Origin: a virus
Direction: 5' to 3' (one strand)
IMG/VR virus record: IMGVR_UViG_3300042878_000198
Coordinates: 1 to 64,000 of that record
DNA length: 64,000 nucleotides
The translations under genes were made by a program, and so were the position numbers. The notes beneath the pieces were generated by a model. The model was not told where the DNA came from. It ran no database searches and saw only the letters and a list, made by a program, of their open reading frames with translations. Below, one piece after another: positions 40,201-45,408 of this stretch (its first letter is position 1; every line of letters begins with the position of its first letter).

Positions 40201-40254
40201 TTTATCAGCTAGTTTAGGTACAGGGACAACATCGTATATACTAATCTTGGACAT
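34249..40254 (-). CDS. giant tail fibre with S74-type C-terminal domain, 2001 aa
   Basis: The N-terminus (PKLADKLIGTSVGGDPEDLT) is a putative virion-anchoring domain shared with the 89-residue protein upstream. The shaft is built of repeated modules ending in S-x-x-D-W-x-x-F-N-x-K-Q (at least six copies) and of repeats with SSQFLKADGSVDS. The C-terminus (SSGRFKENIINWDGNGLD ... FLGLIAEDVAQVSPYL ... LIKAIQELKSELDEL) is an S74-type autoprocessing chaperone. It probably forms a long trimeric receptor-binding fibre. The shaft repeats make length variation by recombination likely. Confidence 0.85.
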   Translation of the reverse strand: MSKISIYDVVPVPKLADKLIGTSVGGDPEDLTYNFTLAELLNLFIPNIPGNTLQGVLDFGNTATQNINLTGIITTTTLNVGSTANILNSNLTGQTKITGGLFDRLNSIGTAGQVLTSTGTQVEWYTIPTIIPNLQQVLTSGNTAVNNIILTGNLSANNAALLTSTISTSLTLLGTLKDGLSSAGTNNQVLSSNVTGVRWINLPVYSAASPLLYNSGTGVFSIQQANASQGGFLSAADWITFDGKQTAIILTTTGNSGPSTLIGSTINVPNYTLSGLGGVPQTRTLTINGVTFDLSADRSWTISAGVSSVTATSPLFSTGGATPDISIQQSSSSLDGYLSSADWLIFNSKQALLGGTGLVKSVGGTISYITDNSANWNTAYNDSIVSAAVTGTATKTLTLNQQDGGTITASWSDIDTGLTSVGVSMPTAFTVTNSPLTSNGTIAITGSGNSLQYIDGTGALQTFPSLTGYVPYTGATQNVNLGIYSLTASSLIKNGGTSSQFLKADGSVDSSAYIVLGSLSASAPLSYNNTTGAFSISQSGAATDGYLSSTDWNTFNNKQGALTLTTTGSSGASTLIGNTLNIPAYTDQFVGTVTSVGISMPSAFTVSNSPVTSAGTLTVVGAGLASQYVRGDGSLGDFPGGGGGGGSSVSYYLNGSVNQGTFVGNTYYEMSKVPIFGAGTDFNIATNGYISQFITNANDPESLLIPAGNWNFEFYFSASSSGGTPTFYVELYKYDGTTFTLIASNSANPELIAFGTIINPYFSPLAVPETVLAITDRLAIRVYVNNSGRTITLHTENSHLCQIITTFTTGLTTLNGLTKQVQYLATGTSGTDFNISSSVATHTFNIPSASATNRGLVTTGSQTIAGNKTTTSNIDVNGVMVGRGASSGDVFAGIGGNTAVGSQALLSITTGFPNTALGSEALRNITTGANNIAIGSTAGKLDVISGSANATSNSSIYIGNNSRPNSNGGSNEIVIGNNGTGSGSNTVTIGNSLTTQNYFTGNIYGGAFIKSGGTSSQFLKADGSVDSTVYGTGTVTSVSFSLGSSGTDLSSSVTNSTTTPAITLNVPTASATNRGALSAADWTTFNSKQPAGNYVTLDTTQTITALKTILRSGDVLNFKIGVDTLYGLRIAYNQNELVPAGEATWSFVNTFNNGSGTGLETTPISFFRGVLVTGERLLSVSVNTNLLDYYGNNPSGRYPIYAYNTGVQQFASSIIVGETNGVVNAATGAIADLPAGVVANFKGRVIGSNAVNSNEFITLSQATSTSRLAISLTTTGSSGPATYNNTTGVFNIPEYAGTVNPSAREIETFIATASQTTFTVTGGYTVGLVDVFINGVRLTSSDYTATNGTTVVLAVGTMVNNIVDIIKYTSGIVNSISGSGTTNELAYFTASTTIASLTTATYPSLTELSYVKGVTSSIQTQLNGKQAAGTYVTSVTGTSPIVSSGGTTPAISIPVATTSVNGYLSSTDWTTFNNKASTAALAAYLPLAGGTLTGALNGTSATFSGDLIAVSATLNTPANAVGVLLNGRTSDNVSQIRFGAYTGGGAYNTIQASPTSFDINSQGNTPITFGTNVGGGGGTRVTITGAGAVTLTGALNGTSATFTGTALLGGASATNPLSIRTADGESYLRFLNADGTTYGDLERSITGAGAVRFTGANFRFTAGAEVVGTLTGAAATFSSSVTSSSNFNVTRNGLNTVQAGYLLETTSGTLYLANQQLDASGGLATWTYNPTNGWNSRMTIASDGTKYFGNPSGSRFQITASGENVYQYTNTYYIWGLYNDGNSLSIESAFAGNIIFRTANQGTSSSPTTTSPRMTITSSGLVTIGNTSPASGATRLSVYSSTDTAFSSSLYCLNSSGANAFLVRGDGVINTGTLAGSPYNNTSAQIPNLYVSAGGTLERGTASSGRFKENIINWDGNGLDTILALKPKTFKYKKDYYNKADIDFLGLIAEDVAQVSPYLADYENEDRTGQVENVRYATIVVPLIKAIQELKSELDELKSKN

Positions 40255-40266
40255 CCACTATGAGAT

Positions 40267-40536
40267 TTAAACGTGAACTATCTTCAATGCATCTCCTGTT
40301 CTGTAAAGGTTTCCTACCAACAATCCTGCTGCAACAGCCGCTGCGTTATCTGCATAGACAGGAACACTGGCTATCACTATAGCAGCAGCACTAAAATTGG
40401 CTTGATACAAAGCCAATAGTAATGCAGGAGTAAAATTAAAAGTAGCATTCTCGGGACTGCCTCCTGTTCTTGTTCCGATTAATTTATCATTTAATGCAGG
40501 AGTACTAATAACGGTGTAATCATTTATCTTTGACAT
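40267..40536 (-). CDS. short fibre-anchor-like protein, 89 aa
   Basis: Its first 40 residues (PALNDKLIGTRTGGSPENAT then FNFTPALLLALY) repeat the N-terminal domain of the 2001-residue fibre with near identity of key positions (DKLIGT, GG-x-PE, FT-x-A-x-LL). The rest is a short Ala-rich segment. It could be a free virion anchor, an adaptor for another fibre, or the remnant of an older fibre whose shaft was lost. Confidence 0.7.
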   Translation of the reverse strand: MSKINDYTVISTPALNDKLIGTRTGGSPENATFNFTPALLLALYQANFSAAAIVIASVPVYADNAAAVAAGLLVGNLYRTGDALKIVHV

Positions 40537-40541
40537 AATAT

Positions 40542-40787
40542 CTATTTTTCTTTTTGAGTCACCTCTCCGGTTTGCATATTTATTACTGAATCAACACCGT
40601 ACTTTTCAATGAGAATCTTTTCATTGGTAGTGAAAGCTTCAATGATACTGTTTGCGTGTTTAATTAATCCTTGCTTTTGTAGCTCAAGTTCTCCAAGGCT
40701 AATCTTAATCTTGGTGTATTCTGCTGAGCCGTTCTTGATGAAATCTAGTTCTTCGCTAGTCAATTTTAAGGATTCTTGAATTTTCAT
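40542..40787 (-). CDS. small helical phage protein, 81 aa
   Basis: Predicted coiled-coil protein (KLTSEELDFIKNGSAEYTKIKI, broken by Gly; ELELQKQGLIKHANSIIEAF). Similar short proteins are frequent near fibres in many phages, with no known role. Its start overlaps the stop of the spanin-like gene by 4 bases. Confidence 0.65.
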   Translation of the reverse strand: MKIQESLKLTSEELDFIKNGSAEYTKIKISLGELELQKQGLIKHANSIIEAFTTNEKILIEKYGVDSVINMQTGEVTQKEK

Positions 40788-41299
40788 TTGATTCGATTTT
40801 TAAGTGTTCGACAAATATAGCTAATAATTGAATATGGATTTGGTAATAATCTCCTGAACTTGTAAGCCAAAAATAAAAAAAGTAGAAGTATCGGTAGCCA
40901 AAAATATTCAAAATAATTTATTTTCTTTTCTACCGACTTATCGTAAGTCTCTGTACTCTGCTCTTTGCTTACCTCAGTTTGCTTGTAGTCGCTAACTGCA
41001 ACCGCAATTTTTGTAGAGTCCACAACCTCACGCTTAGTCTTTTTAATTTTAACTGCAGCATTGAAGTACTCCTTGCCTGCAATGACTATAGGCTTTGTGT
41101 TATCTATTGGGACAACCTCAATCTCGTCAATGTCCTCCTTTATGCTAATAGCGTTCTGCTGAAAAGCTACGCTGTCCCTCTTCTCTACGACAACACTGTC
41201 AACCTTTGTCTCAACTAGAGACTTAGATATGGCTACTTTCTTCGTGGAACACGAGAAGACTAAAAGACTAAGGAATATTAATGTAAGAAGTCTTACCAT
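40784..41299 (-). CDS. probable unimolecular spanin (lipoprotein with C-terminal membrane span), 171 aa
   Basis: A lipoprotein signal (residues 1-17, lipobox VFSC) would anchor the N-terminus in the outer membrane. A strong hydrophobic span near the C-terminus (YFWLPILLLFLFLAYKF) would anchor it in the inner membrane, with about 110 periplasmic residues in between. This is the architecture of u-spanins such as T1 gp11, which fuse the membranes at the end of lysis. It follows the endolysin gene with a 32-base overlap. Confidence 0.75.
   Translation of the reverse strand: MVRLLTLIFLSLLVFSCSTKKVAISKSLVETKVDSVVVEKRDSVAFQQNAISIKEDIDEIEVVPIDNTKPIVIAGKEYFNAAVKIKKTKREVVDSTKIAVAVSDYKQTEVSKEQSTETYDKSVEKKINYFEYFWLPILLLFLFLAYKFRRLLPNPYSIISYICRTLKNRIK
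40812..40819 (-). promoter_or_regulatory. TATATTTG -7 box inside spanin-gene 3' end
   Basis: Perfect TAnnTTTG on the minus strand, 25 bases upstream of the 81-residue gene, lying within the last codons of the spanin-like gene. It could start a fibre-gene transcript. Confidence 0.45.
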
Positions 41300-41732
41300 T
41301 GGTGCGTACAGCTTTTAACTTTTGCTTTCTGTTCTTGCCTTTAGTATAAGAAACGTGTACCCAATCCGGGTTGGAATCCGTCCCAAATTCATGTATGCAT
41401 TGGTCCCATTCTAAGTTAGCAACAATAAAGTCAAAGACCATCTTATTAGTAACGCCACTGCTGCTTCCATCCATGTCGATGTCAATCGCTTCTCCCTTAC
41501 AATGTTGGGAGGACGAACTTCCCTTAATCAAATCATTGAGAGCCTTGCTTCTGTACCCAGAGCTGATAAAAATAGGAACACCAAAGTGAGCACGGATAGG
41601 CTCGAATACTTTATCGGCCAATAGCTTAAAGTTTTCTAAATGAGCAGCAGTAGGAGTATTGTCAATTCCTTGACGCTTAGCCGTATCACTTCTAGTAATT
41701 TCGGCTAGATTAAGATTCGGGCTGATTTTCAT
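41268..41732 (-). CDS. endolysin, M15-type L-alanyl-D-glutamate-like peptidase, 154 aa
   Basis: Peptidoglycan endopeptidase. VPIFISSGYRSKALNDLIKG and SSQHCKGEAIDID (about 71-85) supply the first zinc histidine and aspartate. PDWVHVSY (about 125-132) gives the last zinc ligand, all typical of Peptidase_M15_3 phage lysins. There is no signal peptide, so it needs the neighbouring holin. It lies between spanin candidates in a compact lysis cassette. Confidence 0.88.
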   Translation of the reverse strand: MKISPNLNLAEITRSDTAKRQGIDNTPTAAHLENFKLLADKVFEPIRAHFGVPIFISSGYRSKALNDLIKGSSSSQHCKGEAIDIDMDGSSSGVTNKMVFDFIVANLEWDQCIHEFGTDSNPDWVHVSYTKGKNRKQKLKAVRTNGKTSYINIP

Positions 41733-41736
41733 TTAC

Positions 41737-42096
41737 TTAGTTGTTAAGTGAGTCTAATCCAATAGAATCTATGCTTACTTTCTTCTTTCCCCAAAAATTC
41801 TTCTCCTCTTTTATGAAAATAGTATCTCGAATATAAACAATTGTTTTTTCAGCCTTAGCCAACTCAACCGCTTTCTTTGCTACAATTACTTCTGTCTTTA
41901 GCGTTTCAATTTTCTTGTCTACTTTTTCGACCATTTTTGTAAACTGTTTGTCTGACTTTGGTAATGTAATAGTAGCTTGCTTGAATAGGCTATCGCTTTT
42001 AACAAATAAGCTATCCGTTACCTGCTCTTCGATTACTTCTTCTTTTTTACCGCAAGAAGTCAAGACAAGTAGGAATAAAATAGGCAGATATTTCAT
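41737..42096 (-). CDS. outer-membrane lipoprotein, candidate o-spanin, 119 aa
   Basis: Signal sequence with lipobox LTSC (Cys about 15), then an acidic and helical periplasmic domain with coiled-coil character. The length is in the o-spanin range. It is preceded by a one-span membrane protein that could be its inner-membrane partner. It is unusual because a unimolecular spanin candidate lies two genes downstream. Confidence 0.6.
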   Translation of the reverse strand: MKYLPILFLLVLTSCGKKEEVIEEQVTDSLFVKSDSLFKQATITLPKSDKQFTKMVEKVDKKIETLKTEVIVAKKAVELAKAEKTIVYIRDTIFIKEEKNFWGKKKVSIDSIGLDSLNN

Positions 42097-42097
42097 C

Positions 42098-42388
42098 TTA
42101 TTTGATTTTACCTAGTTCCTGTAAGGTTGTCAATTTTGCAAGTGATGCAGACAACAAAGAATCTGAACGCTTTAGATTCATCGTAGCATTGTCAATCTTC
42201 AACTCCAATGCATCAATTTTTACTCCTTGCTTCTCAATTTGGCTAGTATAGTTTATTTTGCCATCAATATATAAGTAGCCGATTGCAATAATCACTAGGA
42301 ATAGCATACCTTTTACCGGCTCTTTTGCAAATTCAGCAAAGCTAATTGGCAAAGGGTTTGCCTTAATCTCTTTTTTTTCTTCAGTCAT
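42098..42388 (-). CDS. single-span membrane protein, candidate i-spanin, 96 aa
   Basis: One hydrophobic segment (MLFLVIIAIGYLYIDGKI, about 29-46) followed by about 50 residues of coiled-coil-like sequence (SQIEKQGVKIDALELKIDN). N-in/C-out topology would fit an inner-membrane spanin subunit; a holin partner or antiholin is an alternative. It overlaps the holin gene by 8 bases and the lipoprotein gene follows after 1 base. Confidence 0.5.
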   Translation of the reverse strand: MTEEKKEIKANPLPISFAEFAKEPVKGMLFLVIIAIGYLYIDGKINYTSQIEKQGVKIDALELKIDNATMNLKRSDSLLSASLAKLTTLQELGKIK

Positions 42389-42623
42389 TTTCTTTTTTAT
42401 TTGGGGTTTTAAATATCTTCTCAGCTGCCGTAATGCCTAAAGCAGCAGCGGATAAAGCCGCAACAGAATAAACTAAAGCCTCTGATGGTTCGTTAGCCGA
42501 ATCATGATTGGCGTACAAAGTGTAGCACAAAGCTATTGCAGCAAATACACCAACAAATCTTTTAGAAGATGCTTCTCCATTTTCAGATAAGAAGCCTTTT
42601 AACCAATCGAATAATTTTTTCAT
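42381..42623 (-). CDS. holin-like protein, 80 aa
   Basis: Small protein with two apolar helices (FVGVFAAIALCYTLYA and YSVAALSAAALGITAA), a basic and amphipathic N-terminus (KKLFDWLKGFLSENGE) and a charged tail, like class II holins. The SSKRFVG run before the first helix is a feature I recall from Bacteroidota phage holins. It opens the inner membrane for the M15 endolysin encoded nearby. Confidence 0.75.
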   Translation of the reverse strand: MKKLFDWLKGFLSENGEASSKRFVGVFAAIALCYTLYANHDSANEPSEALVYSVAALSAAALGITAAEKIFKTPNKKEND

Positions 42624-42757
42624 CTCCCTTGACCCTTATATGACTTCTTGTACAACTTGCTTGACTTATTATTGCTAGTCTTGGTTTTGGCGGCTACGCC
42701 TTTACTATTCGACTTCTGAACGTATGAATTTGCAATTGAAATCTTCGCCTTCGCCAT
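42620..42757 (-). CDS. small basic protein, 45 aa
   Basis: Begins MAKAKISIANSYVQKSNSKG and ends LYKKSYKGQGR. Very rich in Lys/Ser, no membrane segment. Short Lys-rich proteins ending in K/R-G-Q-G-R are, as far as I recall, common in phages of Bacteroidota. The stop overlaps the holin start (ATGA), which supports translation. Confidence 0.7.
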   Translation of the reverse strand: MAKAKISIANSYVQKSNSKGVAAKTKTSNNKSSKLYKKSYKGQGR

Positions 42758-42758
42758 C

Positions 42759-43043
42759 CTACTTTAATATTTCAATGATTATTTTTAATGACCCCAATCC
42801 CACAAGTGTAACTAGTGCGTAAAAATAATTCTTGTATTTCTTTAATTCAGACTTCAGCTCGTAAACTTCCTTCTTCATTGTCCTCAAATCTCCAATCATT
42901 CCATTAGAGTCCTTGTCAATAGGATTGCCTGAGAGTAAAGTGTGCATATCTTTGACGATAGCTTTCACTTCAGCAACGTCATTTTTCAACGAGTCCAATT
43001 CTGCTGCCATATAATCAAGCCTACTATTCTCGTGAGGGTTCAT
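42759..43043 (-). CDS. coiled-coil protein with C-terminal membrane span, 94 aa
   Basis: A heptad-like coiled region (DYMAAELDSLKNDVAEVKAI; MKKEVYELKSELKKYKNY) precedes a C-terminal hydrophobic helix (FYALVTLVGLGSLKIIIEIL). This topology fits tail-anchored lysis or superinfection-control proteins, for instance haemolysin-XhlA-like holin partners. It sits next to the lysis cassette. Confidence 0.6.
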   Translation of the reverse strand: MNPHENSRLDYMAAELDSLKNDVAEVKAIVKDMHTLLSGNPIDKDSNGMIGDLRTMKKEVYELKSELKKYKNYFYALVTLVGLGSLKIIIEILK

Positions 43044-43529
43044 TTACCAGAGAGCATTAATAAGTGTGGCCGTTGTCCCTGTTGACCTAAGTTTTACAAC
43101 TTGAATAGGAAGTGTTGTGCCTGCAGGTACCCCATTAAACACAATAATATCCCCTCCTAATGTAACAACAGACACGTTGCCAGTCCCACCTACATACAAA
43201 AAGCAACCCGGATTACCCATGCCTGTTTGAGAAGACATTGCATAAACTGCATAAACTTGAGCAGTTGATGTAAAGATGTCTGCATTTAAAGTAAGTTGAG
43301 TCTGACTATCAACAGATACTACAGTCGCTGCTGTTCCTGCCGTGTCATTGTGAACCACATCACCTGTCTTTACATTTTTTGTAATATATAGGGCAGCTGA
43401 ATTAATTAATTTAAAAGCAGTTGTTGAAGTGTTTGACCCTCCTGCAATTTGATTAGGGTAAGCAATATCAGCATTATCCGAAGGATGGGCTCTTAATGCT
43501 CTTGAGAAAGTTGTTTTAAAAACTGACAT
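43044..43529 (-). CDS. capsid decoration/spike-like protein, 161 aa
   Basis: N-terminal beta module (VKTGDVVHNDTAGTAATVVS then TQLTLNADIF) shared with the connector at 20129-21067. The C-terminal beta domain ends in PIQVVKLRSTGTTATLINALW-like sequence (split: IQVVKLRSTG, TTATLINALW), a finish I associate with phage head-surface proteins. It probably assembles on the virion. It lies between the small basic genes and the lysis cassette. Confidence 0.6.
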   Translation of the reverse strand: MSVFKTTFSRALRAHPSDNADIAYPNQIAGGSNTSTTAFKLINSAALYITKNVKTGDVVHNDTAGTAATVVSVDSQTQLTLNADIFTSTAQVYAVYAMSSQTGMGNPGCFLYVGGTGNVSVVTLGGDIIVFNGVPAGTTLPIQVVKLRSTGTTATLINALW

Positions 43530-43534
43530 ATTTT

Positions 43535-43696
43535 TTATTGATTGTCTTGATATGGAAATGCTCTGTTTAATGCGTCTCTTCTAGCTTTACAGCCACAGTC
43601 TTTACCTGTTGCCTTTGATACGGCCTCTACTACTCTCTTGATTCCTGTCGCCTTTGTGACTTTCTCAATACTGTCTCCTAGCCCTTTGCTTTTCAT
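43535..43696 (-). CDS. small Cys-motif phage protein, 53 aa
   Basis: Starts MKSKGLGDSIEKVTKATGIK and carries KDCGCKARRDALNRAFPY. The C-G-C-x-x-R-x-x-x-L-N-x-x-F-P-Y signature marks a small family I recognise from phage genomes without known function. It is preceded 10 bases upstream by a host-type promoter box, giving a near leaderless transcript. Confidence 0.75.
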   Translation of the reverse strand: MKSKGLGDSIEKVTKATGIKRVVEAVSKATGKDCGCKARRDALNRAFPYQDNQ

Positions 43697-43705
43697 AGAT
43701 TTATA

Positions 43706-43713
43706 CAAATATA
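43706..43713 (-). promoter_or_regulatory. TATATTTG -7 box
   Basis: Perfect TAnnTTTG on the minus strand in the 18-base gap between two small genes. The predicted start site is only a few bases before the 53-residue gene. Confidence 0.5.
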
Positions 43714-43714
43714 A

Positions 43715-44053
43715 TTAAACTTTTGATACTCTATTTCCCATGCCAACTCTAGACTTCTCTGACTTCTTTGCAGATAATTTAGCTGGGCTAATCTCACTCT
43801 TGGTCTTCGGTGTCTTAGAAGACACTCGTGTAGTTGGTCTGCAGTATTCGTTCTTACCGCCAGCACCGCAAGCCTTACCGCTCTTGGTGTCTTGCCAGTT
43901 CTCCTTGTCCCAGCGTTTTAAGCTGGAGCCCTTCTCAGACTTAATAACATTGCCAGAAGACTTACGGCACTTGGCTATAGCCTGAGAGGCCCTAGCTGAA
44001 GGGAACACATCGTACGATGCCTTTACCTTTTTATAACAAGCATCCTTAGGCAT
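43715..44053 (-). CDS. DUF5872-like basic protein, 112 aa
   Basis: Lys/Ser-rich protein starting MPKDACYKKVKASYDVFPSA, with a KRWDKENWQDTKSGKACG segment and CRPTTRVSSKTPKT. This pattern fits the DUF5872 family seen in phages and large viruses. Basic charge suggests nucleic-acid contact or a place inside the head. Function is not known. Confidence 0.7.
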   Translation of the reverse strand: MPKDACYKKVKASYDVFPSARASQAIAKCRKSSGNVIKSEKGSSLKRWDKENWQDTKSGKACGAGGKNEYCRPTTRVSSKTPKTKSEISPAKLSAKKSEKSRVGMGNRVSKV

Positions 44054-44054
44054 C

Positions 44055-44180
44055 TTACTTCTTTTTGATAGCTATAGAATTCTTCTTGGTCTTGCCTACG
44101 TTTCCTTTAAGAAACTTCATAGGCCCATCTAAGGACTTCTTAGATTCATACTTAGCCGCTTCCTTGATACCGTATTTCAT
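44055..44180 (-). CDS. small basic protein, 41 aa
   Basis: Sequence runs MKYGIKEAAKYESKKSLDG to NSIAIKKK. Lys-rich without hydrophobic segments. One of a run of five or more short, basic late proteins, perhaps packaged or DNA-associated. Its stop is one base from the next start. Confidence 0.65.
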   Translation of the reverse strand: MKYGIKEAAKYESKKSLDGPMKFLKGNVGKTKKNSIAIKKK

Positions 44181-44181
44181 A

Positions 44182-44307
44182 CTATTTTTTCTTTTTAGGA
44201 AGAACTCCCTTAGCAATCAACACATCCTTCTTGGTAACTTTACCGTCTCCACTAACATCAGGGAATCCCTTCTTCTTGATAGCAGCCTTCTTAATGATAT
44301 TTTTCAT
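44182..44307 (-). CDS. small protein with dockerin/EF-hand-like loop, 41 aa
   Basis: MKNIIKKAAIKKKGFPDV is followed by SGDGKVTKKDVLIAKG. The D-x-S-x-D-G-x-V-T-x-x-D spacing is that of a calcium-binding EF-hand/dockerin loop. The reading frame is open further upstream to 44430 (82 aa), with CKGWFLEDFDFNSSF in the extension, so a longer form is possible. I prefer the inner ATG because the core alone matches known short phage proteins. Confidence 0.6.
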   Translation of the reverse strand: MKNIIKKAAIKKKGFPDVSGDGKVTKKDVLIAKGVLPKKKK

Positions 44308-44463
44308 AGTTTTTCTTATTATTTTTGAATTCTTATAGAAACTTGAGTTAAAATCAAAGTCTTCTAAAAACCAACCCTTACAAGACTTTCTTTCTTTGCT
44401 CAGAATGAACTCCAATGTAGTACTTGCCATTTAAAATGCAAGTAGTCCTGTAAACAAAGTATC

Positions 44464-44736
44464 TCACTTTTTAGTGTTTGTTATTTTAGGACTGCTAGGA
44501 CTCCATAATGACTTACAAGCCCAATGACGAGCGCTAAGTTTATCATTAGCTGTATCGCAACTATGTCTTGCTCGAAATGACTTTCTTGCCTCAGAGCTAT
44601 AATTTGATTTATAGCCCTTTGCCCCAAAGTGGAGGAGCTTCTCCTCCCCTCCAGAACAACCCTTAACCATCTTCTTCTTTCCAGCTTTATCGGAAGGAAC
44701 AGGACGGTTACACTGCATCTTTGACTTGTCAGCCAT
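44464..44736 (-). CDS. Cys-containing basic phage protein, 90 aa
   Basis: MADKSKMQCNRPVPSDKAGK, then MVKGCSGGEEKLLHFGAKGY and KSFRARHSCDTANDKLSARH-type sequence (ending WACKSLW). The cysteine/histidine pattern could bind zinc. This is a family I recognise from many environmental phages, always small and near structural genes, without assigned function. Confidence 0.75.
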   Translation of the reverse strand: MADKSKMQCNRPVPSDKAGKKKMVKGCSGGEEKLLHFGAKGYKSNYSSEARKSFRARHSCDTANDKLSARHWACKSLWSPSSPKITNTKK

Positions 44737-44741
44737 TTGTT

Positions 44742-44894
44742 TTATTTGCTTCTATAGGCTCTAGTAGCGTGACCCGGAGATACAGGTGCTTCCTCTACCT
44801 TCTCTTCCTGAACAACAGGAACATCTTTTACAACGGGAGATTTTACAACTACCTCTTCCTCAATAAGCCCTGACTTTACTTCTTGCTTTGACAT
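44742..44894 (-). CDS. small Val/Glu-rich protein, 50 aa
   Basis: MSKQEVKSGLIEEEVVVKSP continues with alternating Val/Glu/Lys and ends PGHATRAYRSK. Low complexity and probably disordered. It fills the gap between two clear genes, in the same direction and with short spacers, which favours expression. Confidence 0.6.
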   Translation of the reverse strand: MSKQEVKSGLIEEEVVVKSPVVKDVPVVQEEKVEEAPVSPGHATRAYRSK

Positions 44895-44896
44895 GA

Positions 44897-45085
44897 TTAC
44901 TTAGCTTTCTTAACGATACTAGCTACACCACCTGCTTTGATTGCAGAATTAGCGCTCTTAGAAGGAACCCCACCTGACATTGTCAACGGCTTTGCTTTCA
45001 TTGGGTTCTTAATTGATGGACCCCCTCCACCTGCTGGTGGCTGCAATCTTGAAGATGCGGGAAGATTTGGAACTGATTTTTTCAT
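44897..45085 (-). CDS. Pro/Gly/Lys-rich small protein, 62 aa
   Basis: MKKSVPNLPASSRLQPPAGG and a following low-complexity basic region. No fold or motif recognised. Position 2 bases from the next gene supports an operon member. Confidence 0.6.
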   Translation of the reverse strand: MKKSVPNLPASSRLQPPAGGGGPSIKNPMKAKPLTMSGGVPSKSANSAIKAGGVASIVKKAK

Positions 45086-45107
45086 TTTCGTTTTTGTTTT
45101 AAAGTTA

Positions 45108-45359
45108 TTAATAATCTTTGTATTTCTGTTTAAATGTTTCCAGACGACCTAGTTTACCCAGTCCTGAGATTTTAGTAGTGCTACCAACTCTTCGCTCTCT
45201 GTTTTTGGAAAGCTTATCTTTAAGTCTTTGCTCACCCTTTTGCATAGCAGCAATGTCCTTGGCTTGCTTGTTTTTAAAAGTAATTGAATCCAATTCACTT
45301 CGAAGACTTTTTACCTCCTCTTCAGTGGTTTTTTCCTCAGGTTTCTTATTAGCCGCCAT
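45108..45359 (-). CDS. charged helical protein, 83 aa, first gene of the late block
   Basis: Glu/Lys-rich helix (EEKTTEEEVKSLRSELDSIT; KNKQAKDIAAMQKGEQRLKD) and basic tail. A host-type promoter box starts 28 bases upstream. It overlaps no other credible gene and is the first reading frame of the long leftward late block. Function unknown. Confidence 0.6.
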   Translation of the reverse strand: MAANKKPEEKTTEEEVKSLRSELDSITFKNKQAKDIAAMQKGEQRLKDKLSKNRERRVGSTTKISGLGKLGRLETFKQKYKDY

Positions 45360-45373
45360 AATTATAATTTATT

Positions 45374-45381
45374 TACCTTTG
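45374..45381 (+). promoter_or_regulatory. TACCTTTG -7 box for the winged-helix gene
   Basis: Perfect TAnnTTTG on the plus strand, 27 bases before the winged-helix ATG. It lies between the opposite promoter and the late gene, so the two promoters overlap head to head. Confidence 0.55.
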
Positions 45382-45386
45382 CTTTA

Positions 45387-45394
45387 CAAATGTA
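45387..45394 (-). promoter_or_regulatory. TACATTTG -7 box for the late block
   Basis: Perfect TAnnTTTG on the minus strand, 28 bases upstream of the 83-residue gene. Within 15 bases of the plus-strand box, implying mutually exclusive initiation. Confidence 0.55.
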
Positions 45395-45408
45395 ATAAAA
45401 TAAAATCA

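Noticed and set aside
45118-45408. N-terminal extension of the winged-helix protein (97 residues).
   Set aside because: It is antisense to the 83-residue gene, hydrophobic by frame shadowing, and lies upstream of a good promoter and ATG.
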